Below, piece by piece: positions 1 to 6,659 of a stretch of DNA of 13,837 nt. The stretch is from an uncultured Oscillospiraceae bacterium (GTDB lineage: Bacteria; Bacillota; Clostridia; Oscillospirales; Ruminococcaceae), in the NCBI GenBank assembly GCA_902490585.1, contig CABUEI010000049.1, positions 1 through 13,837 on the forward strand, written 5' to 3'. A program made the position numbers and the translations under genes. How positions within the stretch are numbered: position 1 is the first letter of the stretch; each line of letters starts with the position of its first letter. The notes under the pieces were generated by a model. The model saw only the letters and a list, made by a program, of their open reading frames with translations. It was not told where the DNA came from and ran no database searches.

Positions 1-1022
1 TATAAAGGTTCGCCGAGTGCGCCGGGTTCCTTTGTTCTGTCGAGAACTGTGATCTTCTTTACAGTTTCGGGGATAGCTGATACGAAAGCATCAACACTGA
101 AGGGTCTGTAAAGTCTTACCTTAACAAGACCAACCTTCTTGCCCTGAGCTGTTAAGTAGTCGATTGTCTCTTCGATGGTATCGCAAACAGAGCCCATAGC
201 AATGATTACCTGCTCAGCATCGGGAGCACCGTAGTAGTTGAACAGTTTGTAATCTGTACCGATCTCAGCGTTTACCTTGTCCATGTACTTCTGTACGATA
301 GCGGGTGTAGCTTCATAGTACTTGTTGCTTGCTTCTCTTGCCTGGAAGAAGATGTCGGGGTTCTGAGCTGTGCCGTGCAGAACGGGCTTCTCAGGATTGA
401 GAGCTCTGTTTCTGAAAGCGTCTACAGCTTCGTGGTCGAGCATCTTGTCGAGTGTTTCATAGTCCCATACTTCAATCTTCTGGATTTCGTGTGATGTTCT
501 GAAACCGTCGAAGAAGTGCAGGAAAGGAACTCTTGCTTCGTATGTTGAAAGGTGAGCTACAGCACCGAGATCCATAACCTCCTGAGGGTTAGTGGAGCAG
601 AGCATTGCATAGCCTGTCTGACGGCAAGCGTAGATATCGCTGTGATCACCGAAAATAGAAAGTGCGTGTGTTGCAAGAGCACGAGCGGAAACATGAATAA
701 CGCTGGGCAGTAATTCACCTGCAATTTTATACATATTGGGGATCATGAGCAGTAAGCCCTGTGATGCTGTGTAAGTTGTAGTACATGCACCTGCTGCGAG
801 AGAGCCGTGAACTGCGCCTGCTGCGCCGGCTTCTGACTGCATTTCTACTACCTTTACTTCCTGTCCGAAAATGTTCTTTCTTCCGGCTGTTGACCAGGAA
901 TCTGTTACTTCAGCCATTACTGAAGATGGTGTAATGGGGTAAATCGCTGCAACGTCAGTAAACGCATAAGACACGTGACCTGCGGCGTTGTTACCGTCCA
1001 TAGTAAGTTTTTGTCTTCCCAT
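1..1022 (-). CDS. nifJ: Pyruvate:ferredoxin (flavodoxin) oxidoreductase, N-terminal part
   Basis: The gene runs off the left edge, so only the first 340 codons (MGRQKLTMDG...) are present. The enzyme decarboxylates pyruvate to acetyl-CoA and CO2 and reduces ferredoxin, the central step of clostridial fermentation in the cytoplasm. The visible part covers domain I and most of domain II. It shows YPITPSS (residues 28-34), MQSEAGAAGA (61-70), TYTASQGLLLMIPNM (83-97) and FGDHSDIYACRQTGYAML (124-141). T31, E64 and R114 fall at the same numbers as the pyruvate- and thiamine-diphosphate-contacting residues known from the Desulfovibrio enzyme. The [4Fe-4S] and C-terminal thiamine-binding domains must lie outside the window. 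The ATG start is preceded by AAAGGAGGA (1031-1039 on the complementary strand) at normal spacing. It is transcribed divergently from cdaA. The family assignment is very secure. Confidence 0.96.
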   Translation of the reverse strand, partial: MGRQKLTMDGNNAAGHVSYAFTDVAAIYPITPSSVMAEVTDSWSTAGRKNIFGQEVKVVEMQSEAGAAGAVHGSLAAGACTTTYTASQGLLLMIPNMYKIAGELLPSVIHVSARALATHALSIFGDHSDIYACRQTGYAMLCSTNPQEVMDLGAVAHLSTYEARVPFLHFFDGFRTSHEIQKIEVWDYETLDKMLDHEAVDAFRNRALNPEKPVLHGTAQNPDIFFQAREASNKYYEATPAIVQKYMDKVNAEIGTDYKLFNYYGAPDAEQVIIAMGSVCDTIEETIDYLTAQGKKVGLVKVRLYRPFSVDAFVSAIPETVKKITVLDRTKEPGALGEPL

Positions 1023-1045
1023 GGGAATCGTCCTCCTTTGTTTTT

Positions 1046-1071
1046 GCATACGGTCATACCAAGACGTATGC
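1046..1071 (-). promoter_or_regulatory. Hairpin in the nifJ 5' leader
   Basis: A perfect 7-bp inverted repeat, GCATACG at 1046-1052 and CGTATGC at 1065-1071, encloses a 12-nt loop. It lies between the nifJ promoter and the ribosome site, inside the expected mRNA leader. It could be an mRNA-stabilising hairpin or a regulator site. No run of T follows it, so it is not an intrinsic terminator. Confidence 0.4.
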
Positions 1072-1083
1072 TTTCAACTTAGT

Positions 1084-1112
1084 ATTATATCATAATCGTT
1101 CCTGATTGTAAA
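1084..1112 (-). promoter_or_regulatory. nifJ promoter
   Basis: Read on the minus strand, the -35 box is TTTACA (1107-1112) and the -10 box is a perfect TATAAT (1084-1089), separated by exactly 17 bp. This places the transcript start near 1077 and gives a leader of about 55 nt before the nifJ ATG. Confidence 0.75.
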
Positions 1113-1358
1113 CCTCTAAAAGTGAAAATTTTCAGAATTTTTTAGTTTCCTGTACAATTTTTTGAGTCAGCTTAAGCTAACCCGATATAACTGTCTTTGA
1201 AAGAATGTTTTCCGCCGGCAACGCCAAATATGCTCTGTATAAGATGTGACAGGCGTATTTCCGCTATCTGTGCGGTGAAGGATGCTGTGCCGCTGCGAGC
1301 GGATATCTGCTGTTTCGATAATCTTTGTGAAAAGTAAGAAAAAATTTCCCGCTCCTCC
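1113..1358. other. Divergent intergenic region between nifJ and cdaA
   Basis: I see no convincing gene here. The stretch holds a 10-bp perfect palindrome AGCTTAAGCT at 1169-1178, which extends to a 16-bp imperfect one (1166-1181: GT, one mismatch, AGCTTAAGCT, AC). It lies about 55 bp upstream of the nifJ -35 box and could be an operator. It also holds two short GC-rich hairpins, CCGC/GCGG (1261-1275) and CCGCT/AGCGG (1290-1302), with no T tract behind them. A 14-codon ATG frame at 1205 has no ribosome site and was not accepted. Confidence 0.35.
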
Positions 1359-1387
1359 TTGAAATAATCGCCGTTTAATGATACAAT
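1359..1387 (+). promoter_or_regulatory. cdaA-cdaR-mscS operon promoter
   Basis: TTGAAA (1359-1364), a 17-bp spacer and TACAAT (1382-1387) form a good vegetative promoter. The transcript would start near 1394, leaving a leader of about 55 nt before the cdaA start. I saw no other promoter up to the terminator after the channel gene, so the three genes are probably one transcript. Confidence 0.75.
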
Positions 1388-1405
1388 ATTATATATAAAC
1401 TTACT

Positions 1406-1453
1406 ATGAAATTCGCTGCAACAGCAGTTATAGGAACGGAGCAGAAAAATTGA
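1406..1453 (+). CDS. Possible 15-codon upstream ORF overlapping the cdaA start
   Basis: An ATG at 1406 opens MKFAATAVIGTEQKN and stops at TGA (1451-1453), which overlaps the TTG start codon of cdaA (1450-1452) in a TTGA arrangement. It would begin about 12 nt after the predicted transcript start and has no ribosome site of its own, so translation is doubtful. If translated, its termination would sit exactly on the cdaA initiation site and could couple the two. Confidence 0.2.
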   Translation: MKFAATAVIGTEQKN

Positions 1454-2361
1454 TCCAGTATTTAAAGGATATCTGGGAGAATATACAGAGCGTTTTTGCC
1501 ACGATGGGACTTGTTGACTATCTTGATATTCTCCTGCTTGCCTATCTGATATATAAGGGCATAAAAATCATCAAAGAAACACGGGCAGAACAGCTTATCA
1601 AAGGTATAATTCTGCTTGCTATTCTTTTCTTTGTCGTCAACCAGTTTGAGTTCAAGGCGATGAAAGTCATAATCGAAACATTCTTAAATGTCGGAATTAT
1701 CGCAATACTCATCGTGTTCCAGCCAGAGCTTCGCCGTGTGCTTGAAAAAATGGGACGTACCACAAAAATGAAGAAACTGGCGCTGAACTTCGAGGGTAAA
1801 TCAGATGCAGCAACCGCCGACATACATAACTGTATCGAGGCTGTCTGTACGGCTTGCGAACAGCTTTCGCAGACCGCTACGGGCGCACTTATCGTTTTCG
1901 AACGTGAAACAAAACTCGGTGAACAGGTTGACACCGGCACCATACTTAATGCAACACCAAGCCCCGAGCTTTTCGGTAACATATTCTTCCCGAATACACC
2001 GCTGCACGACGGTGCGGTGATAATCCGTGACAGCAAGGTATATGCCGCAGGATGTTTCCTGCCTAAGCCTCAGAAGGAAGAACTGATTTCAAAGGCTCTC
2101 GGTTCACGTCACAGAGCGGCTATCGGTATGAGCGAGGTTTCAGATGCGGTGATTGTTATCGTATCAGAGGAGACCGGTACTATTTCGGTAGCCGAAAACG
2201 GCAGTCTTACACGTTTCTATAATAAGGATACCTTACGCAAGCTCCTTACACAGAAGCTCGTTCCGGAAAAGTCCGAAAGTAAGAAACTGAAAGATAAAGC
2301 GTCAAAGAAAAATATGAAAAACGCACCCGACGCAAAGAAGGAAAAGGGGGCGGATAAATAA
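1450..2361 (+). CDS. cdaA: Membrane-bound diadenylate cyclase CdaA
   Basis: CdaA condenses two ATP into the second messenger c-di-AMP, which controls potassium and osmolyte uptake and cell-wall homeostasis. The 303-aa protein has three N-terminal membrane segments (about residues 23-40, 49-65 and 72-90) followed by a DAC domain with the catalytic DGA motif (187-189, in PLHDGAVIIRD) and the RHR motif (220-222, in LGSRHRAAIG). A lysine-rich tail (about 272-303) makes it somewhat longer than the usual 270-280 residues. The start is TTG: no ATG lies upstream before an in-frame stop, CGGAG sits 8 nt before it, and the next Met (residue 19) would trim the region ahead of the first membrane helix. 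Its stop codon shares one base with the cdaR ATG (TAATG), implying translational coupling. Confidence 0.95.
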   Translation: MIQYLKDIWENIQSVFATMGLVDYLDILLLAYLIYKGIKIIKETRAEQLIKGIILLAILFFVVNQFEFKAMKVIIETFLNVGIIAILIVFQPELRRVLEKMGRTTKMKKLALNFEGKSDAATADIHNCIEAVCTACEQLSQTATGALIVFERETKLGEQVDTGTILNATPSPELFGNIFFPNTPLHDGAVIIRDSKVYAAGCFLPKPQKEELISKALGSRHRAAIGMSEVSDAVIVIVSEETGTISVAENGSLTRFYNKDTLRKLLTQKLVPEKSESKKLKDKASKKNMKNAPDAKKEKGADK

Positions 2362-3662
2362 TGAAAGAATGGATCAAAAGCTTTTTTCAGAACTTTGTCA
2401 AGAATTTAAAGAATATCATATTTGCACTTGTAATTGCCATAATCGTGTGGTTTGCCATCTCAATGCAGATTTTCCCTGATGTTACAACGCACGTCAGTGA
2501 TATTCCCGTAGAAGTGACAGCTACCGATTATATGAATGAAAACGCATTGTCGGTAACGGACAGCTATGTTGACAAGATAACCGTACAGGTGACGGGCAAG
2601 AGATATGAAGTCGGAAATCTTACGGCGAGCGATTTCACCGCTAAGGCAGATTTATCGGCTATTACCGCACCCGGTGAATATACGGTAAAGGTAAATGTAA
2701 CTCCGGTCAAGGACAACAGCTGTACGGTAGAGGACAGCAATATTACGTTAAAGCTCAAGGTTGAAAAGACTTTGTCAAAGACATACAGCATTTCAAACGG
2801 CAGTATGAAAGCAACCGCAGATGGCGTTACGGCTACTGCCGGCATGAAGATCGACAGCGTAACCGCTGAGCCTTCAACAATAACGCTTACGGGCGACAGT
2901 ACGGCGGTTGAAGCGGTGAAATCGGTTGAGATACGCTCGGTATTTACAGGCGAAACATCCGAATCCGTTACCTCGAAGGGACATATTGTATTACTCGGAA
3001 ACAACGGTGAGATAATTGAAAATCCCGATATCAAGTATGATAATGAGAGCTTTACGGTAAATATAACACTGTATAAGCAGAAAACATTACCTCTTACAGT
3101 TCAGTTTACCAATGTTCCGTCAAACTTTGATTTAAGCAGTCTGAAATACAGCATCTACCCCGAATCACTGACTGTTTCGTCACCTGATGATTCGCTTGAT
3201 TCACAGGAGAAGTTTGAGGTCGGAACGATAGATCTGAGTCAGCTCACAACAAAGTATCTGCAAAAACTCACGCTCCCGATAACTTTACCCGAGGGGTATA
3301 AGAATATCAGCGGAAATACTTCCGCAATGGTATCTTTTGAGGACGCCGAGAATTACACGTTCCTGAGCTACGCTGTACAGAAAGATAATATAAGGGTAAT
3401 CAATGCACCAGATAACTTTGATATTGAAGTCCTGACAAATGAGCTCAGCGTCAATGTAACAGGTCCTGCCGATGAAATTGCGGCACTTGCGTCAAAGGAT
3501 ATCTATGCGACGATCGACCTTATGGGAACTACTCTCACAGCCGGTCTTAAAGATGTAAATGCCGAATTTACGTTGCGTGGAACCAAGGTCAAGAGCTGGG
3601 TAACAGGTGAATACAAAGTATCAATACAGGTAACCGAGAGGGCAGAGGACACCTCGAATTAA
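2361..3662 (+). CDS. cdaR: YbbR-domain protein CdaR, regulator of CdaA
   Basis: This 433-aa protein has a short cytoplasmic N-terminus, one membrane segment (about residues 18-36, rich in I, A, V and F) and a long extracytoplasmic part built of beta-rich YbbR-type repeats. About four repeats can be traced, near 45-130, 140-230, 240-325 and 335-425, with motifs such as SDIPVEV and PEGYKNISG. In Firmicutes CdaR binds CdaA at the membrane and modulates its cyclase activity. The gene overlaps the cdaA stop by one base and has AAGGGGG upstream of its ATG, within the end of cdaA. The repeats diverge strongly, so the call rests on architecture plus position next to cdaA. The downstream channel gene begins 20 bp after the stop. 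Confidence 0.9.
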   Translation: MKEWIKSFFQNFVKNLKNIIFALVIAIIVWFAISMQIFPDVTTHVSDIPVEVTATDYMNENALSVTDSYVDKITVQVTGKRYEVGNLTASDFTAKADLSAITAPGEYTVKVNVTPVKDNSCTVEDSNITLKLKVEKTLSKTYSISNGSMKATADGVTATAGMKIDSVTAEPSTITLTGDSTAVEAVKSVEIRSVFTGETSESVTSKGHIVLLGNNGEIIENPDIKYDNESFTVNITLYKQKTLPLTVQFTNVPSNFDLSSLKYSIYPESLTVSSPDDSLDSQEKFEVGTIDLSQLTTKYLQKLTLPITLPEGYKNISGNTSAMVSFEDAENYTFLSYAVQKDNIRVINAPDNFDIEVLTNELSVNVTGPADEIAALASKDIYATIDLMGTTLTAGLKDVNAEFTLRGTKVKSWVTGEYKVSIQVTERAEDTSN

Positions 3663-3682
3663 AGTGAAACGGAGAGATTTTT

Positions 3683-4570
3683 GTGAATATTTCATTGCTT
3701 TCCCAGGCTGTCGGTGAGTCTACCGACCCGTTTGAGAACGCACAGGCACAGATAAAAGAGGCTGAAACATTTTTCAGTCAGATGTGGAACGCATTTGTGG
3801 GGTATCTGCCTACTTTGATTGCCGCAGTTATAATACTGGTAGTCGGAATAGTTATTTCAAAGCTTGTTCTTAAAATGATGAGCAAGGGCATGAAACATGA
3901 TGTAATCGACAAGACTATTTCACGATTTGTTTATTCGCTTGTACGAATACTGCTTTATGCGTTGCTGGCTACTATAGTACTTGCGGTGCTCGGTGTTCCT
4001 ATGACTTCGATAATCGCTGTAATAGGTACAGCAGGTGTTGCGATAGGTCTTGCACTCCAGGACAGCCTTTCAAATATCGCAGGCGGATTCAGCATAATGC
4101 TGACAAAGCCGTTCAAGGTAGGCGATTATATCAAGGTTGACGATGTTGAGGGTACGGTTGAAGCAATCAATATCTGGTACACCGAACTTCATTCCTATGA
4201 TAATAAAGCCATATTCTATCCCAACGGACAGATAACCTCAAAGAAAGTTACCAACTTCACTTCACTCGGAATAAGACGAGTGGATATGGTTTATACGATT
4301 TCGTACAATGCGGATTTCAGAAAGGCGATTGAGGTTCTGAAAAGCATAACCGACAATCACGAGCTTATACTTAAAGACCCCGAGCCTAAGATAAGAATAA
4401 CTGAGCTTGCGGACAGTGCGGTAAGAATAACCTGCTATCCGTGGGTAAAGGCTGAGGATTACTGGACGGTGTATTTTGACCTCAATGAAGCGGTCAAGGA
4501 ACAGTTCGATGCGAACGGCATCGAGATACCGTATAATCAGCTTGATGTGCATTTGAAGAAAGATGAATAA
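3683..4570 (+). CDS. MscS-family small-conductance mechanosensitive channel
   Basis: MscS channels open under membrane tension and release solutes during hypo-osmotic shock. The 295-aa protein has membrane segments at about 38-60, 80-104 and 108-140. The third carries the glycine/alanine-rich pore-lining helix GTAGVAIGLALQDSLSNIAG (115-134), followed by the beta-domain signature PFKVGDYI (143-150). The C-terminal end, IPYNQLDVH (282-290), is also family-typical. Translation begins at GTG with GGAGAG 6 nt upstream. It is the third gene of the c-di-AMP operon, where glmM is usual in other Firmicutes. A role in osmotic release tied to c-di-AMP levels is an inference from that position. The extra N-terminal stretch (1-35) is amphipathic and rich in Q and E, and does not look like a signal peptide. 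Confidence 0.93.
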   Translation: MNISLLSQAVGESTDPFENAQAQIKEAETFFSQMWNAFVGYLPTLIAAVIILVVGIVISKLVLKMMSKGMKHDVIDKTISRFVYSLVRILLYALLATIVLAVLGVPMTSIIAVIGTAGVAIGLALQDSLSNIAGGFSIMLTKPFKVGDYIKVDDVEGTVEAINIWYTELHSYDNKAIFYPNGQITSKKVTNFTSLGIRRVDMVYTISYNADFRKAIEVLKSITDNHELILKDPEPKIRITELADSAVRITCYPWVKAEDYWTVYFDLNEAVKEQFDANGIEIPYNQLDVHLKKDE

Positions 4571-4576
4571 TAAATA

Positions 4577-4605
4577 GGCGGAATATCGTGAGGTATTCCG
4601 CCTTT
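4577..4605 (+). terminator. Intrinsic terminator of the cdaA operon
   Basis: A perfect 9-bp stem GGCGGAATA (4577-4585) / TATTCCGCC (4594-4602) with an 8-nt loop is followed by TTT. It starts 7 bp after the channel gene stop codon. The T run is short, but the next hairpin backs it up. Confidence 0.75.
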
Positions 4606-4618
4606 AATCATTAAAAAT

Positions 4619-4649
4619 AACCCTGCATCTCTAAGAATGATGCAGGGTT
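4619..4649. terminator. Bidirectional terminator between convergent units
   Basis: An 11-bp perfect stem AACCCTGCATC (4619-4629) / GATGCAGGGTT (4639-4649) with a 9-nt loop is followed by TTTGTTT on the plus strand and by TATTTTTA on the minus strand. It serves the rightward cdaA operon and the leftward cyclophilin operon, whose last stop codon is only 5 bp away. Confidence 0.85.
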
Positions 4650-4653
4650 TTGT

Positions 4654-5592
4654 TTATTCTGTTTTTGTGGTATCCTGTGCTGTAGTATCGGGTGCCGTTG
4701 TAGCTTCAGCTACCGTGGTATCGCTCGGAGCAGGTGTTGTCGCTGACGGGCGGATACTCTTTCTTGTAGTAGTTGTTGCCTCTGTTTCGGTTATTGTGGG
4801 GATAGTGGCAATTTCAATTTTCTTGATTATAATTGAAACGGTGGGTTTTGATGCAATACCCTGTTCATCATCAATTGTATTGCCTGATGAAACCTCAACC
4901 TCGCTTATCTTGTCAAGGAAGTCAAGTCCCTCTATCGCCTGACCGAATATTGTGTAATTACCGTCAATGTTGAAAACGCCGCCGCTTGACAGATACTTTG
5001 CTCTTACATCATCAGGCGTTGCATTGAGTTTTGACAGATAATCGGTATAAGTCTTCTTGTCCTCTTCGGTAAGTCTGTCCTTGTATTCGTCAAGGTCGGA
5101 GGAGATATTCTCTGCAGTCTTTGCTATATCGAAAGGCGTCTTGTTGTTGACAATAAAGAACTGGCTGTTTATTCCGTCACTGCCCTCTGCATATCCGAGC
5201 GCACCGTAATAGGCTCTCATGCGGTCGTTAGTTTCACGGGGGATTTCAGTCTTGTCGGCAGTAGTTCCGCCTGTACCGTTACCTCTCAGTGAACCGCCCT
5301 GTATCATGAAATCCTTGATGACTCTGTGAATTGTCTTACCGTCATAGTAACCGCTTTCGGCAAGTTTTACAAAGTTGTCAACACCCTTTGGTGCAACATC
5401 AGGGAAGAGCTTGAAACGGATTTTACCTGTTTCTTCGCCTATCTGAATTGTCATCTCGGCAAGAGTGTCACCCGGTCCTACCGTTATTTCGGCGGTGTTG
5501 TCCTTTTTTTCGGAGTTACAGCCGCTTGCCATTACCATAGCCGCAGTCAGCGTAATAGCCGCCGCAGCCTTGCATAAAGACTTAAACCTCAT
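4654..5592 (-). CDS. Cyclophilin-type peptidyl-prolyl isomerase lipoprotein
   Basis: The 312-aa protein is an exported cis-trans prolyl isomerase. A lipoprotein signal peptide ends in the lipobox ASGC with the lipidated Cys at residue 25. The cyclophilin domain spans about residues 45-255. It includes FPDVAPKGVDNFVKLAESGY (63-82) and IHRVIKDFMIQGG (88-100), which keeps the catalytic Arg (R90) and the F95, M96 and Q98 residues lining the proline pocket, plus SQFFIV (143-148). A Thr/Ala/Pro-rich tail (from about 270) is probably a flexible wall-spanning linker. Compared with a minimal cyclophilin of about 165 aa, it has an insert around 150-195 rich in D, E and K. It lies 26 bp downstream of a second, degenerate paralogue in the same operon, with AAAGGAA before its ATG. 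It likely assists folding of secreted proteins outside the membrane; the client is unknown. Confidence 0.92.
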   Translation of the reverse strand: MRFKSLCKAAAAITLTAAMVMASGCNSEKKDNTAEITVGPGDTLAEMTIQIGEETGKIRFKLFPDVAPKGVDNFVKLAESGYYDGKTIHRVIKDFMIQGGSLRGNGTGGTTADKTEIPRETNDRMRAYYGALGYAEGSDGINSQFFIVNNKTPFDIAKTAENISSDLDEYKDRLTEEDKKTYTDYLSKLNATPDDVRAKYLSSGGVFNIDGNYTIFGQAIEGLDFLDKISEVEVSSGNTIDDEQGIASKPTVSIIIKKIEIATIPTITETEATTTTRKSIRPSATTPAPSDTTVAEATTAPDTTAQDTTKTE

Positions 5593-5618
5593 TTTATCGG
5601 TTCCTTTCGCCTGTAGGC

Positions 5619-6500
5619 TTAATTTGTAGATGAATCAGAAGAACTTGTTGCTGAGCTGTCACTGCCGCTTGTGTCGTTCATTTCTTTCTGGAGCTTGGCA
5701 ACTTCTTCTGCGGTGAGATACTTGTCGGATGTAGGTTCTTCAATTGTGAACTTTCCGTCCTTATATGTGTCAAGTGTTACTTTTACGATTTTGATTTCTT
5801 CAAGGGGCTTCATTGTGTTTTTATCAGATTCTGACCAGAGTATCTTATCAAGTGTTTCAAAGCCGTTGATAACCTGACCGAAAACCGTGTAAGTGCCTGC
5901 AAAGCCAGGGACACTGCCTCTTTTTTCAAAGGCGGTTATGAGCTCCTCGGGAATAACCTGAGCACTTGTTTCCTGGTCTGTATATCCTCTGAGTTCCTTT
6001 TTGTTGTCTTCGGTAAGCTCGAGTGCACCTGTGAAGAAGAAACGGCTGTCGGAATAACCCTGCTGTGAGCTGTAGCCTAAAAGTGCACCCTTGAAAGGCC
6101 AGAGGTTGACAGAACATTCGTTTTCTATATACTTGCCGTCGTCAGTGATACCCTCGGTACCTTCATCGTTTGAAGCACCTGTAATTGCATAAATGCCTTT
6201 CTGTAATGCGAAGAACGGCTTGCCGTCATAGAAACCTTCTTCTGCACGCTTCTTGAAGTTTGCAACCGTATTGGGAGCAAATTCCGCATAAAGAACAGCG
6301 GTTATTGTACCGAGATTTGTTTCGATTACTGCTACGTCCTGACCGTCTGACGGTTTATCCAGCTGAACCAGATTCATCTGTGAAAAGTCGTATGAGCCGA
6401 GAGCATTTGTTGTCTGATTGCCGAACATTGAACAACCCGAAAAAGCTGTTATTGCGATTATTCCGGCTAAAACAGCCGCTAATTTTCTTCTGAATTTCAA
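5619..6500 (-). CDS. Cyclophilin-like lipoprotein with degenerate active site
   Basis: This 293-aa protein has a lipoprotein signal peptide with lipobox FSGC (Cys at residue 23), a cyclophilin fold (about 55-245) and a Ser/Asp/Thr-rich C-terminal tail. It aligns along its length with the neighbouring isomerase: FAPNTVANFKKRAEEGFYDG (74-93) and the C-terminal TYTVFGQVINGFETLDKI (203-220) are clear. The catalytic segment, however, reads KPFFALQKGIYAITGA (94-109). The positions of the catalytic Arg, Phe, Met and Gln are A98, I103, Y104 and I106. Isomerase activity is therefore unlikely, and it may act as a chaperone or binding partner. It is the first gene of the operon, transcribed from the promoter at 6584-6612. 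The assignment to the family is secure, the loss of activity is inferred. Confidence 0.85.
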   Translation of the reverse strand: MKFRRKLAAVLAGIIAITAFSGCSMFGNQTTNALGSYDFSQMNLVQLDKPSDGQDVAVIETNLGTITAVLYAEFAPNTVANFKKRAEEGFYDGKPFFALQKGIYAITGASNDEGTEGITDDGKYIENECSVNLWPFKGALLGYSSQQGYSDSRFFFTGALELTEDNKKELRGYTDQETSAQVIPEELITAFEKRGSVPGFAGTYTVFGQVINGFETLDKILWSESDKNTMKPLEEIKIVKVTLDTYKDGKFTIEEPTSDKYLTAEEVAKLQKEMNDTSGSDSSATSSSDSSTN

Positions 6501-6548
6501 ATTGTAATCCTTTCAGTTTATGAATATTTTTCTTCTTTTGCAAAAACA

Positions 6549-6563
6549 CCGCCTGAAAGGCGG
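6549..6563 (-). promoter_or_regulatory. Hairpin in the leader of the cyclophilin operon
   Basis: On the minus strand CCGCCT (6558-6563), a 3-nt loop and AGGCGG (6549-6554) form a tight stem followed by TGTTTTTG. It sits roughly 15 nt after the predicted transcript start, so it could act as an early terminator (attenuator) or as a 5' stabilising hairpin. No alternative antiterminator pairing was identified. Confidence 0.45.
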
Positions 6564-6583
6564 AAATTTCTGCTTATTCTATT

Positions 6584-6612
6584 ATTATAATTCACACCGC
6601 CTTAAAAGTCAA
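6584..6612 (-). promoter_or_regulatory. Promoter of the tandem cyclophilin operon
   Basis: On the minus strand TTGACT (6607-6612), a 17-bp spacer and TATAAT (6584-6589). The transcript start is expected near 6577, giving a leader of about 77 nt before the first ATG. Confidence 0.8.
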
Positions 6613-6626
6613 GAAATCATTGACTT
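6606..6626. promoter_or_regulatory. Inverted repeat overlapping the -35 box
   Basis: AAGTCAA (6606-6612) and TTGACTT (6620-6626) form a perfect 7-bp inverted repeat with a 7-nt loop. One arm is the -35 box of the cyclophilin promoter. It lies 34 bp beyond the nadA stop, so it may be a weak nadA terminator, an operator, or both. Confidence 0.4.
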
Positions 6627-6659
6627 CAAAGCTTATTATGAACCTTATGCCAATGAATA

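Noticed and set aside
1390..1450. c-di-AMP (ydaO-type) riboswitch upstream of the cdaA operon or the channel gene
   Set aside because: The cdaA leader is only about 55 nt, the gap before the channel is 20 bp, and no ydaO conserved blocks were seen.
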